Positions 46,389-55,148 of a stretch of 64,000 nucleotides of DNA are shown in pieces. Source of the DNA: JAFGUF01 sp040883315. GTDB lineage: Bacteria > Bacillota > Clostridia > Christensenellales > UMGS416. Position 1 is the stretch's first letter, and the number at the start of each line of letters is the position of its first letter. Both the position numbers and the translations under genes were made by a program. The notes beneath the pieces are model-generated. The model saw only the letters and a program-made list of their open reading frames with translations. It had not been told where the DNA came from and ran no database searches. Where the stretch lies: NCBI GenBank assembly GCA_040883315.1, contig JBFLKU010000011.1, positions 324,659 through 388,658 on the forward strand, in the 5' to 3' direction.

Positions 46389-46985
46389 CTAATATCTATA
46401 GAATTCGACTCCGTCAGTCTCTATCACTCTCTTGGCTATCTCCTTGACAGGAACGCCCGTATCCATAGATGTTTTTTGAAGAGATCTGTAAGCCTTTGGC
46501 TCATCAAATCCATATTTTTTCATCAATACTTGCTTTGCCTGCATCAATAGATTTCTTTGTGCAGCTTCTTTTTTCAGCCTGTCTCTTTCCTTTTTAAGGC
46601 TTCCGTATCTTTTCCTGTTATTCCATGTAATTTCTAGTGCATGCTGCAAAACCATTCTGGAAACTGGCTTTACAAGGCATGTAATATCGTAGTCGTCGAA
46701 GTCGGATTCTATAGAAACCTTTTCTCTTTCCGATGTTATCATTAAAACGCTTACGTCTTTTTTTTCTAGTATATCAAGAGCCATGGATAGCCCGCGCATG
46801 TCTGGCAGATTATCACTGCATAAAACTATATCATAATTGTGATATGATGTTCCACGCAGAGCGGCACTCCCGGAGTAACAAACCTCCACTACCCTATATC
46901 CAAGAGAGTGCAGCAGTTTGCATAGTTTGTCCACTGCCTCGCCATGGCGCATCACCACCAAAATTTCGCAAATGCCCTCTGGCAT
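46389..46985 (-). CDS. ANTAR-domain RNA-binding regulator with degenerate receiver domain
   Basis: 198 residues. An N-terminal response-regulator fold is followed by a coiled-coil (about 125-150) and a C-terminal ANTAR three-helix domain (AKQVLMKKYGFDEPKAYRSL, then GVPVKEIAKRVI). ANTAR proteins bind paired hairpins in nascent mRNA and stop termination. The receiver lacks the usual acidic pair (VVMRHGEA in place of DD/DE), and the phospho-Asp position before the conserved Pro is Ser (LCSDNLP), so phosphorylation is unlikely. Lys in LVKPV remains. It lies between glnA and gltB, like the nitrogen regulators called NitR in clostridia. AAAGGAG precedes its ATG. Confidence 0.88.
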   Translation of the reverse strand: MPEGICEILVVMRHGEAVDKLCKLLHSLGYRVVEVCYSGSAALRGTSYHNYDIVLCSDNLPDMRGLSMALDILEKKDVSVLMITSEREKVSIESDFDDYDITCLVKPVSRMVLQHALEITWNNRKRYGSLKKERDRLKKEAAQRNLLMQAKQVLMKKYGFDEPKAYRSLQKTSMDTGVPVKEIAKRVIETDGVEFYRY

Positions 46986-47022
46986 AGGAAACTCCTTTCT
47001 TTAATTAAATAGTCGATACTTA

Positions 47023-47047
47023 AGGGGCGAGTTTTAAAATCGCCCCT
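47023..47047 (-). terminator. Hairpin between glnA and the ANTAR gene
   Basis: AGGGGCGA / TCGCCCCT with a 9-base loop. No T-run follows on the minus strand. It may be a weak glnA terminator or a control element for the ANTAR-gltBD operon. A TTGACT at 47054-47059 on the minus strand with TAAAAC 17 bases on would place a possible promoter across this hairpin. Confidence 0.55.
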
Positions 47048-47119
47048 AATTAAAGTCAATATCGTAGGTTTAAGACACTAACAGTTGTAGTTTGATTAAG
47101 TAGCACTATTTAATAAGTC

Positions 47120-48451
47120 TTAATATGATGGCAGATACTTATCTATTTCCCATTGTGATACAGATGAACGGTATTCATCCCATTCAGCTAATTTTGCTTT
47201 CACATAGTTTTCGAATATATGCTCACCTAAAGTTTCTTTTACAAGGCCGTCTTTTTGCATCTCGCATATAGCTTCATACAGGCTGCCAGGCAATGAATCG
47301 ATAGATTTGCTGGAAAGTTCTTCGCTGTTCATTCCAAATATATTTTGTTCAACAGATGCAACAGGTTTTTTGCCGTTTTTAATTCCATCAAGTCCTGCGG
47401 CTATCATGCATGCAAGAGCTAGGTATGGATTGCAGCTTGGGTCAGGATTTCTCAGTTCAACGCGAGTTCCTTCCTCTCTAGAGGCTGGAATACGTATTAA
47501 CGGTGAACGATTTCTTGTGGCCCATGCTACGTATACTGGAGCTTCATATCCTGGAACTAATCTTTTATATGAATTAACTAATGGATTAGTAATAGCTGTA
47601 AAGCCTTTTACGTGGTCTAATATACCAGCTATATAGCTGTAGCAGTCTTCAGATAATTGAAGCTTATCTTTTTCGTCATAGAATGCGTTTTTGCCGTCTT
47701 TAAACAGTGATTGATTTGTATGCATTCCCGATCCGTTTATTCCGAATATTGGCTTTGGCATAAATGATGCATATAGTCCATGGCGCTTGGCAATTGACTT
47801 CACAACCATTTTGAACGTCATAATATTATCTGCAGCAGTTAATACTTCATCATATTTAAAATCTATTTCGTGCTGTCCGTGTGCCACCTCGTGGTGAGAA
47901 GCCTCGATGTGGAATCCCATTTCCTCAAGTGTTAGGCACATGTCACGGCGTGCATCTGCACCTAAATCAATAGGAGCAAGGTCGAAATAGCCGGCTTCAT
48001 CGTGTGTTGTTGTAGTTGGGCGACCTTCATCATCCACGTGGAACAGGAAGAATTCGCACTCTGGCCCAACATTTACTGAGTAGCCCATTTCTTTGGCCTG
48101 AGCTATTGTTTTCTTCAATACAAAACGTGGGTCGCCTTCAAATGGATTTCCTTCTGGTGTGTAGATGTCGCATATCAGTCTAGCAACTCTGCCCACCTGC
48201 GGACGCCAAGGGAAGATGACAAATGTATCAGGATCTGGACGAAGATACATGTCGCTCTCTTCTATTCTTACAAACCCCTCAATTGATGATCCGTCAAACA
48301 TGCATTTGCCGTCCAATGCCTTTGGGAGCTCCTCTATTGTGATTGCCACATTCTTTAGCGCACCAAACACATCTGTAAACTGTAATCTAATGAATTTTAC
48401 ATCATTCTCTTCTGCCAAGCGAAGAACATCTTTTTTAGTATATTTAGCCAT
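47120..48451 (-). CDS. glnA: Glutamine synthetase, type I
   Basis: 443 residues, GSI-alpha length. It makes glutamine from glutamate, ammonia and ATP. Metal and substrate motifs are MFDGSSIEGF, GPECEFFLF, NGSGMHTNQS and NRSPLIRIP. The Tyr adenylylation loop of the longer GSI-beta type is absent, so it is probably controlled by feedback and at the RNA or transcription level. It has its own promoter and a leader of about 130 bases and lies between amt and the ANTAR gene. AAGGAGG precedes the ATG. Confidence 0.98.
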   Translation of the reverse strand: MAKYTKKDVLRLAEENDVKFIRLQFTDVFGALKNVAITIEELPKALDGKCMFDGSSIEGFVRIEESDMYLRPDPDTFVIFPWRPQVGRVARLICDIYTPEGNPFEGDPRFVLKKTIAQAKEMGYSVNVGPECEFFLFHVDDEGRPTTTTHDEAGYFDLAPIDLGADARRDMCLTLEEMGFHIEASHHEVAHGQHEIDFKYDEVLTAADNIMTFKMVVKSIAKRHGLYASFMPKPIFGINGSGMHTNQSLFKDGKNAFYDEKDKLQLSEDCYSYIAGILDHVKGFTAITNPLVNSYKRLVPGYEAPVYVAWATRNRSPLIRIPASREEGTRVELRNPDPSCNPYLALACMIAAGLDGIKNGKKPVASVEQNIFGMNSEELSSKSIDSLPGSLYEAICEMQKDGLVKETLGEHIFENYVKAKLAEWDEYRSSVSQWEIDKYLPSY

Positions 48452-48593
48452 TTTTTCCTCCTTATTTATATCACATTTAGGAGCAATAATTACATAAATG
48501 CCTATACTTCACCTATGTTTTTGACTGCTTTTAATATGCACGAAAATGCAAGAAAAAAAAGTAAATCCTGCAATTTTTGTTTTCCTTATAGGT

Positions 48594-48621
48594 ATTATAG
48601 CAGTAAATTGCGTTTTTGCAA
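48594..48621 (-). promoter_or_regulatory. Promoter of glnA
   Basis: On the minus strand TTGCAA, a 16-base spacer and TATAAT. About 140 bases of leader follow, with a weak TGCAGGA / TCTTGCA hairpin. The amt-glnA gap shows no strong terminator for amt. Confidence 0.65.
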
Positions 48622-48687
48622 GCCTATTTGTGAAAAGTTTTAGTTTTTATACGTCAATTTGAATTTGTTTACCGTTTGTTTACGATT

Positions 48688-49905
48688 TTATAGACCAAGC
48701 ATATCATAGGCTGATATTCCGTGCTCTGCTTCATCTAGTCCCAGCACCTCTTCACGCCTGTGAACACGCACTTTCACAGTGATTTTTGCTAGGTAGAAAA
48801 ATAATGCAGCAGACGAGAATGCCAATGTACCGCATACCAACACTCCAAGCGACTGTATGCCAATCAAGCTCCAGCTGCCGCCGTATAGCAGGCCTCCATC
48901 CACAGCGAAAACGCCAACCAATATTGTGCCTAATGCACCGCATACTCCGTGAACTGAAATAGCACCAACAGGATCGTCTATACATAGCTTTTTGTCTATG
49001 GCTTCACATGCATAAATCATTACTAGGGAGCATATCACCCCAATAGCTATTGCGCCGTTTGCTGTCACGGCGTCGCATCCTGCTGTCACGCCTACTAATC
49101 CTGCTAAGCATCCGTTAAGAGTCATTCCAACATCGGATTTTTTGTTTTTAAAATAAGTGAATAGCATGGCTGCCAGTGCAGCTGATGCACCAGCCAGAAC
49201 TGTATTCACTGCGATTACTCCTATTGCTTGCGGGTCAGCAGCCAGTGTAGAGCCGCAGTTAAAGCCGAACCATCCAAACCATAGCAGCAGAACTCCAAGA
49301 GCTCCTAGGGGTATAGAGTGGGCAGGGATTGTGTTTGATTTTTTCTTGTGCGTATATTTTCCTGCTCTAGCTCCCACGATTTTTGCAGCTGCCAGTGCTG
49401 AAAAGCCACCCATAGCGTGAACGGCAGTAGAGCCTGCGAAATCATGGAATCCTCTTTGTGCCAGCCAGCCGCCTCCCCATATCCAGTGCCCCGTTATTGG
49501 ATATATGCATGAGCATATAAACAAGCAGAAAAATAGATAAACATTAAATTTTGTTCTCTCAGCCACAGCACCCGATACTATTGTGGCACACGTAGCGGCA
49601 AAAACCGCCTGAAAGAACCAGAAAACTTCTAAAGGCAGATTGTCCGGCTCACCCCCCGAATTGATACCGAGACCATTCCATCCCAGTATACCGGATACAT
49701 CTTTCCCAAACATTATAGAATAGCCAATAATATAATATGCAATAGTACCTATAGCTATAGTCATAAAGTTTTTCATAATGATGTTGGCGGTATTTTTTGA
49801 CTGAGTGAATCCTGCCTCCACGCATGCGAACCCAGCGTGCATTATAAACACAAGTGCAGAGGATATAACAATCCACACGGTGTTTACAGCCAATGTAAGT
49901 TCCAT
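48688..49905 (-). CDS. amt: Ammonium transporter Amt
   Basis: 405 residues with about 11 transmembrane helices, no cleaved signal. The twin pore histidines are seen in STAVHAMGGFSALAAA and ISVHGVCGALGTILVG. It brings ammonium into the cell, upstream of GlnA. There is no glnK (PII) gene beside it, although amt and glnK are commonly paired. AAGGAGG precedes the ATG. Its leader of about 155 bases holds two terminator-like hairpins, which suggests control by antitermination. Confidence 0.97.
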   Translation of the reverse strand: MELTLAVNTVWIVISSALVFIMHAGFACVEAGFTQSKNTANIIMKNFMTIAIGTIAYYIIGYSIMFGKDVSGILGWNGLGINSGGEPDNLPLEVFWFFQAVFAATCATIVSGAVAERTKFNVYLFFCLFICSCIYPITGHWIWGGGWLAQRGFHDFAGSTAVHAMGGFSALAAAKIVGARAGKYTHKKKSNTIPAHSIPLGALGVLLLWFGWFGFNCGSTLAADPQAIGVIAVNTVLAGASAALAAMLFTYFKNKKSDVGMTLNGCLAGLVGVTAGCDAVTANGAIAIGVICSLVMIYACEAIDKKLCIDDPVGAISVHGVCGALGTILVGVFAVDGGLLYGGSWSLIGIQSLGVLVCGTLAFSSAALFFYLAKITVKVRVHRREEVLGLDEAEHGISAYDMLGL

Positions 49906-49941
49906 AAAAGACCTCCTTATAATAATATGTTAATAGCAAAA

Positions 49942-49964
49942 AAAGACAGAATTACACCGTCTTT
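49942..49964 (-). terminator. Second terminator-like hairpin in the amt leader
   Basis: On the minus strand AAAGAC / GTCTTT with an 11-base loop and a run of seven T, ending about 35 bases before the amt start. A small hairpin with a 6-base loop (GTTAC-GCTGGG-GTGAC, 49976-49991) lies just upstream of it. Confidence 0.7.
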
Positions 49965-50007
49965 AAGTAAACTATGTCACCCCAGCGTAACGAAAATATA
50001 TCTGTAT

Positions 50008-50055
50008 AATAAAAAATGACGCTCCAAAACACCCCTACTGGGCTTTTAGAACGTC
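50008..50055 (-). terminator. First terminator-like hairpin in the amt leader
   Basis: On the minus strand an outer GACG / CGTC and an inner TAAAA-CCC / GGG-GTTTT stem followed by ATTTTTTATT. It begins within ten bases of the predicted transcript start, so transcripts could end as an RNA of about 55 bases unless readthrough occurs. Confidence 0.72.
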
Positions 50056-50068
50056 TTTGTTCAGGAGT

Positions 50069-50097
50069 ATTATAATATTAATATTATAAAAATGCAA
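50069..50097 (-). promoter_or_regulatory. Promoter of amt
   Basis: On the minus strand TTGCAT, a 17-base spacer and TATAAT. Confidence 0.65.
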
Positions 50098-50213
50098 TTT
50101 AATTTTTCTAATCTTGCAAAATAATATTAAAACATGTGAATATTATGCATAAAAGAATAATCAATCCGGTAAAAAACATTTATAATATACATAATAACTT
50201 CATAATTTACTAT

Positions 50214-50243
50214 TTGATTATTAATTAATACATTTGTTATAAT
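50214..50243 (+). promoter_or_regulatory. Promoter of the acyltransferase gene
   Basis: TTGATT, an 18-base spacer and TATAAT, 35 bases before the ATG at 50279. The 373-base divergent region 49906-50278 is fully covered by this promoter, the amt promoter and the amt leader; the stretch 50098-50213 shows only AT-rich sequence. Confidence 0.6.
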
Positions 50244-50278
50244 AGTGATTGAAAATATATAAATATATAGGGTGAAAT

Positions 50279-51460
50279 ATGAATTTAGAAAAGATAACAG
50301 GGAGAATAGACGACAAGCACATAGATGTAATCCCGGGTATAAGAGTTTTGGCGATAGCATTGATTGCGTGGTTTCACATTTGGCAGCAGTCATGGCTTTG
50401 CCCCACATTTGTATTAGGACACAACTTTGTTGATCTAACATATATACCTGCAGCAGGATATTTGTGGGTGGATATGTTTATTATGCTTTCTGCATTTCAG
50501 CTGGCTCTGCCATACATTCACAGGATTATGAACCATGAAGAATTTGAAAGTCCGTTGGATTTTTACAAAAGAAGATTTATAAGAATAATGCCTTCATACT
50601 ATTTCAGCGTAATAGTATGTTTTGTTATCGCATTAGTGTTAGGGGAATTTTATGATTTCAGAACGATGTTTGTAGACTTGTTTACTCATTTAACATTTAC
50701 GCAGACATTTATAGACTATACATATCTATGGACCAACTTAAATGTAGTGCTGTGGACTGTTGCAGTGCTGATGCAGTTTTATCTGCTGTTTCCTTTTATT
50801 ATTAGAGTGCTTAGAGATTGGCCTGTATTGATATTTTCATTGATGGTATCAATTGGTGTTATATACAGAATGAATTTTGTAAACAGTTCAGCTGCGCCAG
50901 CTATGAGCGTAAACCAGCTGCTATCATTTTTTGATGTGCTGGCTATCGGCATACTTGGAGCTTACCTTGTGGTAGCAATAAACAAATATACCGACTACAA
51001 AAAGCACTCAATAGGATTTACTATATTGTCTATTGGTTCGTTTGCGGCAATATTAGGAATGATGAAGGACTTGCGATCGGTAACAGGACATGAAGCCATA
51101 CAAAGGTGGCAGGGCTCCAACAGGCTTGCTCTAGCAGCTTTGTTTTTGGTATTTTTGGTTTCTACGATATATGCTATAAAAAATTATAGATTTATTTTTT
51201 CAAACAAGATAATGATTTATCTGGCTTCTATCTCGTATAACTACTATATATGGCATCAATACATTGCAGTTAGACTAAAGCAGATGAACATTCCGCCAGC
51301 CATTAGTGAAATGCCGAACATGGTGGCAGAGCAGCCTTGGCAGACATGGTATACTATATTCAGCTTTATTGTTCCTTTAGTTGTAGCTATAGTGCTGACA
51401 TTCTTGATAGATAAATTATTTGTTGGATTTATCAAAAAAAGAACGAAAAAAACTAGCTGA
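50279..51460 (+). CDS. Membrane acyltransferase, acyltransferase-3 family
   Basis: 393 residues with about 10 transmembrane helices. Family features are the N-terminal GIRVLAIALIAWFHIWQQ (with the catalytic-type His) and the later FYKRRFIRIMPSYYFSV. These enzymes move acyl groups to sugars or lipids at the membrane outer face. It is followed after 32 bases by a DUF6062-like gene. The acceptor is unknown. Confidence 0.9.
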   Translation: MNLEKITGRIDDKHIDVIPGIRVLAIALIAWFHIWQQSWLCPTFVLGHNFVDLTYIPAAGYLWVDMFIMLSAFQLALPYIHRIMNHEEFESPLDFYKRRFIRIMPSYYFSVIVCFVIALVLGEFYDFRTMFVDLFTHLTFTQTFIDYTYLWTNLNVVLWTVAVLMQFYLLFPFIIRVLRDWPVLIFSLMVSIGVIYRMNFVNSSAAPAMSVNQLLSFFDVLAIGILGAYLVVAINKYTDYKKHSIGFTILSIGSFAAILGMMKDLRSVTGHEAIQRWQGSNRLALAALFLVFLVSTIYAIKNYRFIFSNKIMIYLASISYNYYIWHQYIAVRLKQMNIPPAISEMPNMVAEQPWQTWYTIFSFIVPLVVAIVLTFLIDKLFVGFIKKRTKKTS

Positions 51461-51492
51461 AGAAAATACACGCCGAATATGAAGGAGAAAAT

Positions 51493-52209
51493 ATGAAATA
51501 TCATATAGATACAATACCTGTATGGGATGCTGCAAAAAAAGAGTGTGAGTGCCTATTATGCTCTATAGAAGAGATTCAGGAAGAAAAAGCCATAGATTTT
51601 TATCTAGGGGATAGTGTTATGCAGCCAGATATTCGCCAGGAGACAAACAAGGTGGGGTTTTGTATTAATCACTATAATATGATGTACAGTAAATCAAAAA
51701 AGCTGCCTATGGGTCTCTCTGCACACTCCAGACTGGAATATATAAATGATAATTTAGGCAAGTATTTTGACAGGATAGAAAAAGAAGAGAAAGCACTGAA
51801 AAAATCCGGAGCAATAGAATGCTGTGATTACATAGAAAAAATAACCTCGGATTGCTCTGTATGCAGCACTATAGAGGAAAACATGAAGAGATATTTTTTC
51901 ACTTTCATTCATTTGTGGAAGAATGAAGATGAATTCAGAGCTATGTTTTTGAAATCAAAGGGGCTTTGCTTAAAGCATTTTCAGGAGCTAATTAGATTTG
52001 CACAAAAGGAAGCGCCGGATAAAGTAGCGTTGGATTTGGCAAAGGGACTGGCTAGAGTACAAAACGAAAACCTCCAACGACTAGCGGAGGAGGTTAAATA
52101 TTTTAATGATAAGTTTGACCACAGAAATGTTGATAAGCCTTGGGGCACTGCAAAGGATGCACTGCCAAGAGCCATAAACAAACTAACTGGCGGAAAGATT
52201 AGAACTTAA
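51493..52209 (+). CDS. DUF6062-like cysteine-rich protein
   Basis: 238 residues, soluble. Two similar halves each hold a CxxC and a later CxxH motif: CECLLCSIEE with GFCINHYNMMY, and CSVCSTIEENMKRYF with GLCLKHFQEL. This looks like two zinc-binding repeats. The function is unknown. Its ribosome binding site is GAAGGAG. Its 3' end overlaps that of the convergent phosphofructokinase gene by 11 bases, with no terminator between. Confidence 0.8.
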   Translation: MKYHIDTIPVWDAAKKECECLLCSIEEIQEEKAIDFYLGDSVMQPDIRQETNKVGFCINHYNMMYSKSKKLPMGLSAHSRLEYINDNLGKYFDRIEKEEKALKKSGAIECCDYIEKITSDCSVCSTIEENMKRYFFTFIHLWKNEDEFRAMFLKSKGLCLKHFQELIRFAQKEAPDKVALDLAKGLARVQNENLQRLAEEVKYFNDKFDHRNVDKPWGTAKDALPRAINKLTGGKIRT

Positions 52210-53422
52210 CAAACTTTCTAGGCAGTCGCGAGAAAGAAGGAAGCCCGTCGCTGCCGTGGCGAAGCATTACCTCGCCCTTCATCAAAGGCTTTGTATATGT
52301 GACTATATCCTTGGTCATTTGTTTTCCGTCTATAATCCACTCTTTTGGAATGGTTTTTTCTGCGTTTGCCACTTGGCTTAGTGGTGTCAGCTTGTAGTTC
52401 ATTACATATGGATCATCCTGAACTCTTTCATATGCCACCATGTATCCGCTTTTTCCTTCATATGCTGACTTCAGAGCCATATATCCTGTATTGAATGTTT
52501 CTTCCATATCTGTTGCAGATGCCACGTGAGTTGCACATCTTTGAATGATATTCGGGTTTATAATCTTTGTTCTAGGTGTGATACTTTCTGCTATTTTACT
52601 CTTTAAAAATTCACTCACACCGCCTAGCTGCGCATGACCAAAATTATCGTTCACGGACACGCCGGACAGGAGAAAATCACCGTTCTTGTCTTTGATGCCC
52701 TCAGAGACTGTTAAAAATACCATTTTCTTTTCTTTAAATAGCTTTTCTGTGTCAGCCAAAAAATCATCCAAATCGAAAACTGATTCCGGTAGATATATTC
52801 TGTCTACCAGTTGTTCTCCGTTGTATGTGGCACATGCTGTGGATGCAGCCAGCCAGCCGGCATGCCTGCCCATTGTCTCCATCATTATTATTGTTGGTGT
52901 GGAGTATGAATAGCAGTCATATGCACTAACCTGCAAAGTGGTGTTCAGGTATTTTGCTGCTGAGCCAAAGCCGGGGCAGTGGTCTGTTCCCACTAAATCG
53001 TTGTCTACCGTTTTTGGGATACCAATTACCTTGATGTCTATTCCGTGCTTCACAGCGTACTCATTTATTTTGTCGCATGTATCCATAGAGTCGTTCCCGC
53101 CGTTGTAGAAGAAATAGCCTATTTCAAGCTCTTCGAATACCTTGAAAACTGCCTCGAAATCAGGATGAGAAATGTCTTTTGACATTTTATATCTGCATGA
53201 GCCTAATCCTGCAGATGGAGTATATTTCAATCCTTCCACAGTTTGTCTGTCTGCAGACTTCAAATCAATTATTTGTCTGTCAAGAACCCCTTGGATTCCT
53301 TGGTATGCTGCGTAGATGTTGTCAAACTCCAAATCCATTGCTGCTGTAAATGCACCTACAACTCCGGAGTTGATAACTGCAGTTGGCCCTCCAGACTGGG
53401 CGATAAGCATATTTTTTTTCAT
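52199..53422 (-). CDS. Pyrophosphate-dependent 6-phosphofructokinase
   Basis: 407 residues, PfkA superfamily. GGNDSMDT replaces the ATP-type GGDGS, and PKTVDNDL follows; the Asp after GGN and the Lys in PKT are the marks of PPi-dependent enzymes. It phosphorylates fructose 6-phosphate with PPi, saves ATP, and may be reversible. The AGGAGGACATCTC site fits the ATG at 53422. It is alone on its transcript and away from the pgk-tpiA-gpmI operon. Confidence 0.93.
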   Translation of the reverse strand: MKKNMLIAQSGGPTAVINSGVVGAFTAAMDLEFDNIYAAYQGIQGVLDRQIIDLKSADRQTVEGLKYTPSAGLGSCRYKMSKDISHPDFEAVFKVFEELEIGYFFYNGGNDSMDTCDKINEYAVKHGIDIKVIGIPKTVDNDLVGTDHCPGFGSAAKYLNTTLQVSAYDCYSYSTPTIIMMETMGRHAGWLAASTACATYNGEQLVDRIYLPESVFDLDDFLADTEKLFKEKKMVFLTVSEGIKDKNGDFLLSGVSVNDNFGHAQLGGVSEFLKSKIAESITPRTKIINPNIIQRCATHVASATDMEETFNTGYMALKSAYEGKSGYMVAYERVQDDPYVMNYKLTPLSQVANAEKTIPKEWIIDGKQMTKDIVTYTKPLMKGEVMLRHGSDGLPSFSRLPRKFVKF

Positions 53423-53524
53423 GAGATGTCCTCCTAAAATATTTTATGTGCATAAACTAATCTATACACTTATTATCATTTTTGCCGGATGATGCATTTG
53501 AGGGTTCGAATATTTGCGAGCAGA

Positions 53525-54871
53525 CTAAATATTTTCGAGCGCATATATTGCTAATGCACATTCCAGTCTCTTTCTCTGCATTTCGCATTCCAGCTCGTGG
53601 GGCTTTCCGATGTTTCCGTTGAAATTTTGTGCATTTGCACTGCATCCGCCGCCGCAAAACATCTGTGCCCAGCAGTTTTTGCATTCTTCCTTGCTGGATA
53701 CTTGATTATTGGCGAACTGTTCTCTGACGTCTATATTTATTATACCATTATCTAAATTCCCCAGCAGAAAATCAGTCTGCCCTGTGAATTGATGGCATGG
53801 ATATATGTCTCCTGTAGGAGTAACTGCCAGATATTCGCAGCCTGCTCCGCATCCACTCAATCGCTTGTTTACACATGGACCAGTTTCTAGATCCACAAAA
53901 AAGTGAAAGAAATTCAACCATTTTCCGTTGGTTCTTTCATTAATATACCATTTTGCCAGACGTTCGTATTCATCGAATATCTTCGGCAGATCCTGCTCCG
54001 TTATTGCATAGCTCAGATTTTCGTCGGCTACCACAGGCTCTACGGATATTTGTTTAAAGCCTTGACTGTGAAGATATTTTACATCCTCTGAAAAGTCCAG
54101 ATTATGCTTTGTGAACGTTCCGCGGATATAATGGGACTTATCGCCTCTCATTTCAACAAATTTCTTTGCATTTTCCAGAATTGTTTTGTGGGAGCCGCCT
54201 TTATCAGCAGTTGGGCGCATAAAATTATGCTTGTCTTCCCTGCCATCTAGGCTGATGACTATATTGTGCATCTCTTCGTTGAGGTATTTCATATCCTCTT
54301 CGGATATATCATATGCATTGGTTGTCATAGTGAAATTGATATTTTTGCTGTGCTTTTTCTCCAGCTCTCTGCCATACTTTACGATGCTCTTTACAACGTC
54401 AAAGTTCATCATTGGTTCGCCGCCAAAAAAATCAACTTCCAAATTTTTAATATTTCCGCTGTTTTCAAAAAGGAAATCCAACGCTCTATGCCCTACTTCC
54501 TCGCTCATCAGCTCTCTTTTTCCGCCGAATGCACCAGTTGAAGCAAAGCAATATTTGCAGCGCAGGTTGCAGTCGTGGGCAATATGCAGGCATAGTGCTT
54601 TTATGTGGAAGTCTCTGCTTGGCTCGCATGAAGCATAGTCTATTGTAGTATCAAATGAACCATTGTTTTTTAGTTCACCTATTTCATCTATTATTTCGCT
54701 AATTTCGTGCACACCAAAACGAGCGTCTAGACGCTCGTGAATGCTTTGCTTGTTATGACCTTTTGAATATAAATCAATAACATGATGCGTGGCTTCGTCT
54801 ACCTCCATCAATGAGGAAGAGAAAGCATCATATGCGAAAAAGTGATTATCAAATTTATAGGTATGTACCAT
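53525..54871 (-). CDS. scfB: SCIFF peptide maturase, radical SAM
   Basis: 448 residues. It forms thioether bonds in the SCIFF peptide. The radical SAM cluster is CNLRCKYC (Cys101, 105 and 108) after a PqqD/RRE-like N-terminal region (about 1-75). The C-terminal SPASM region has CVNKRLSGCGAGC, YPCHQF, and CKNCWAQMFCGGGCSANAQN for two more [4Fe-4S] clusters. It starts five bases after its substrate gene. This pairing is nearly universal in Clostridia. Confidence 0.96.
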   Translation of the reverse strand: MVHTYKFDNHFFAYDAFSSSLMEVDEATHHVIDLYSKGHNKQSIHERLDARFGVHEISEIIDEIGELKNNGSFDTTIDYASCEPSRDFHIKALCLHIAHDCNLRCKYCFASTGAFGGKRELMSEEVGHRALDFLFENSGNIKNLEVDFFGGEPMMNFDVVKSIVKYGRELEKKHSKNINFTMTTNAYDISEEDMKYLNEEMHNIVISLDGREDKHNFMRPTADKGGSHKTILENAKKFVEMRGDKSHYIRGTFTKHNLDFSEDVKYLHSQGFKQISVEPVVADENLSYAITEQDLPKIFDEYERLAKWYINERTNGKWLNFFHFFVDLETGPCVNKRLSGCGAGCEYLAVTPTGDIYPCHQFTGQTDFLLGNLDNGIINIDVREQFANNQVSSKEECKNCWAQMFCGGGCSANAQNFNGNIGKPHELECEMQRKRLECALAIYALENI

Positions 54872-54876
54872 AGCTT

Positions 54877-55014
54877 CTATTTGTTTTCACTTGCGCATTC
54901 TTGGTTGCCCACTGTGCAGGATGTTTTGCATGCACTTTGGCATGATGACTGGCATTCGCCGCAGCCGCCGTCAGTTTTCAAGCATTTTGATTTTACAACT
55001 TTAATGTGTTTCAT
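54877..55014 (-). CDS. scfA: SCIFF ribosomal peptide precursor (six cysteines in forty-five)
   Basis: 45 codons exactly. It begins MKHIKVVKSK and holds seven Cys at 11, 18, 21, 25, 29, 33 and 40; the CQSSCQSACKTSC core is the family signature. Thr/Ser and other residues between Cys are the thioether acceptor sites. AAAGGA lies six bases before the ATG. The maturase gene follows on the same strand. Mature function is unknown in all SCIFF systems; no dedicated exporter gene was found in the neighbourhood. Confidence 0.95.
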   Translation of the reverse strand: MKHIKVVKSKCLKTDGGCGECQSSCQSACKTSCTVGNQECASENK

Positions 55015-55045
55015 AATTATTCCTTTATCATAATGTTCTTATGAT

Positions 55046-55074
55046 ATTATACACATAAAATATCCATTCAGCAA
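55046..55074 (-). promoter_or_regulatory. Promoter of scfA-scfB
   Basis: On the minus strand TTGCTG, a 17-base spacer and TATAAT, with a TG one base before the -10 box. Confidence 0.65.
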
Positions 55075-55120
55075 GTAATTTGTAGCCGAAATATGTAGTA
55101 TATACGCTTATTTATAACAA

Positions 55121-55143
55121 TAGACGTCAAATTTTGCCGTCTA
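55121..55143 (-). terminator. Terminator of trxB
   Basis: TAGACG / CGTCTA stem six bases after the trxB stop, followed by TTGTTAT. Modest strength. Confidence 0.65.
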
Positions 55144-55148
55144 GTTAA

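Noticed and set aside
49942..50055. A proven ANTAR target RNA in the amt leader
   Set aside because: ANTAR sites need two hairpins with 6-base loops carrying A at position 1 and G at 4. Only one 6-base loop (GCTGGG) was found and it lacks the A, so the claim was kept as a general antitermination hypothesis.
49998..50062. Glutamine riboswitch in the amt leader
   Set aside because: CGTTC and AGTAGG fragments recall the glnA motif, but the order and conserved GACGGAAG core are absent, and that class is known mainly from cyanobacteria.
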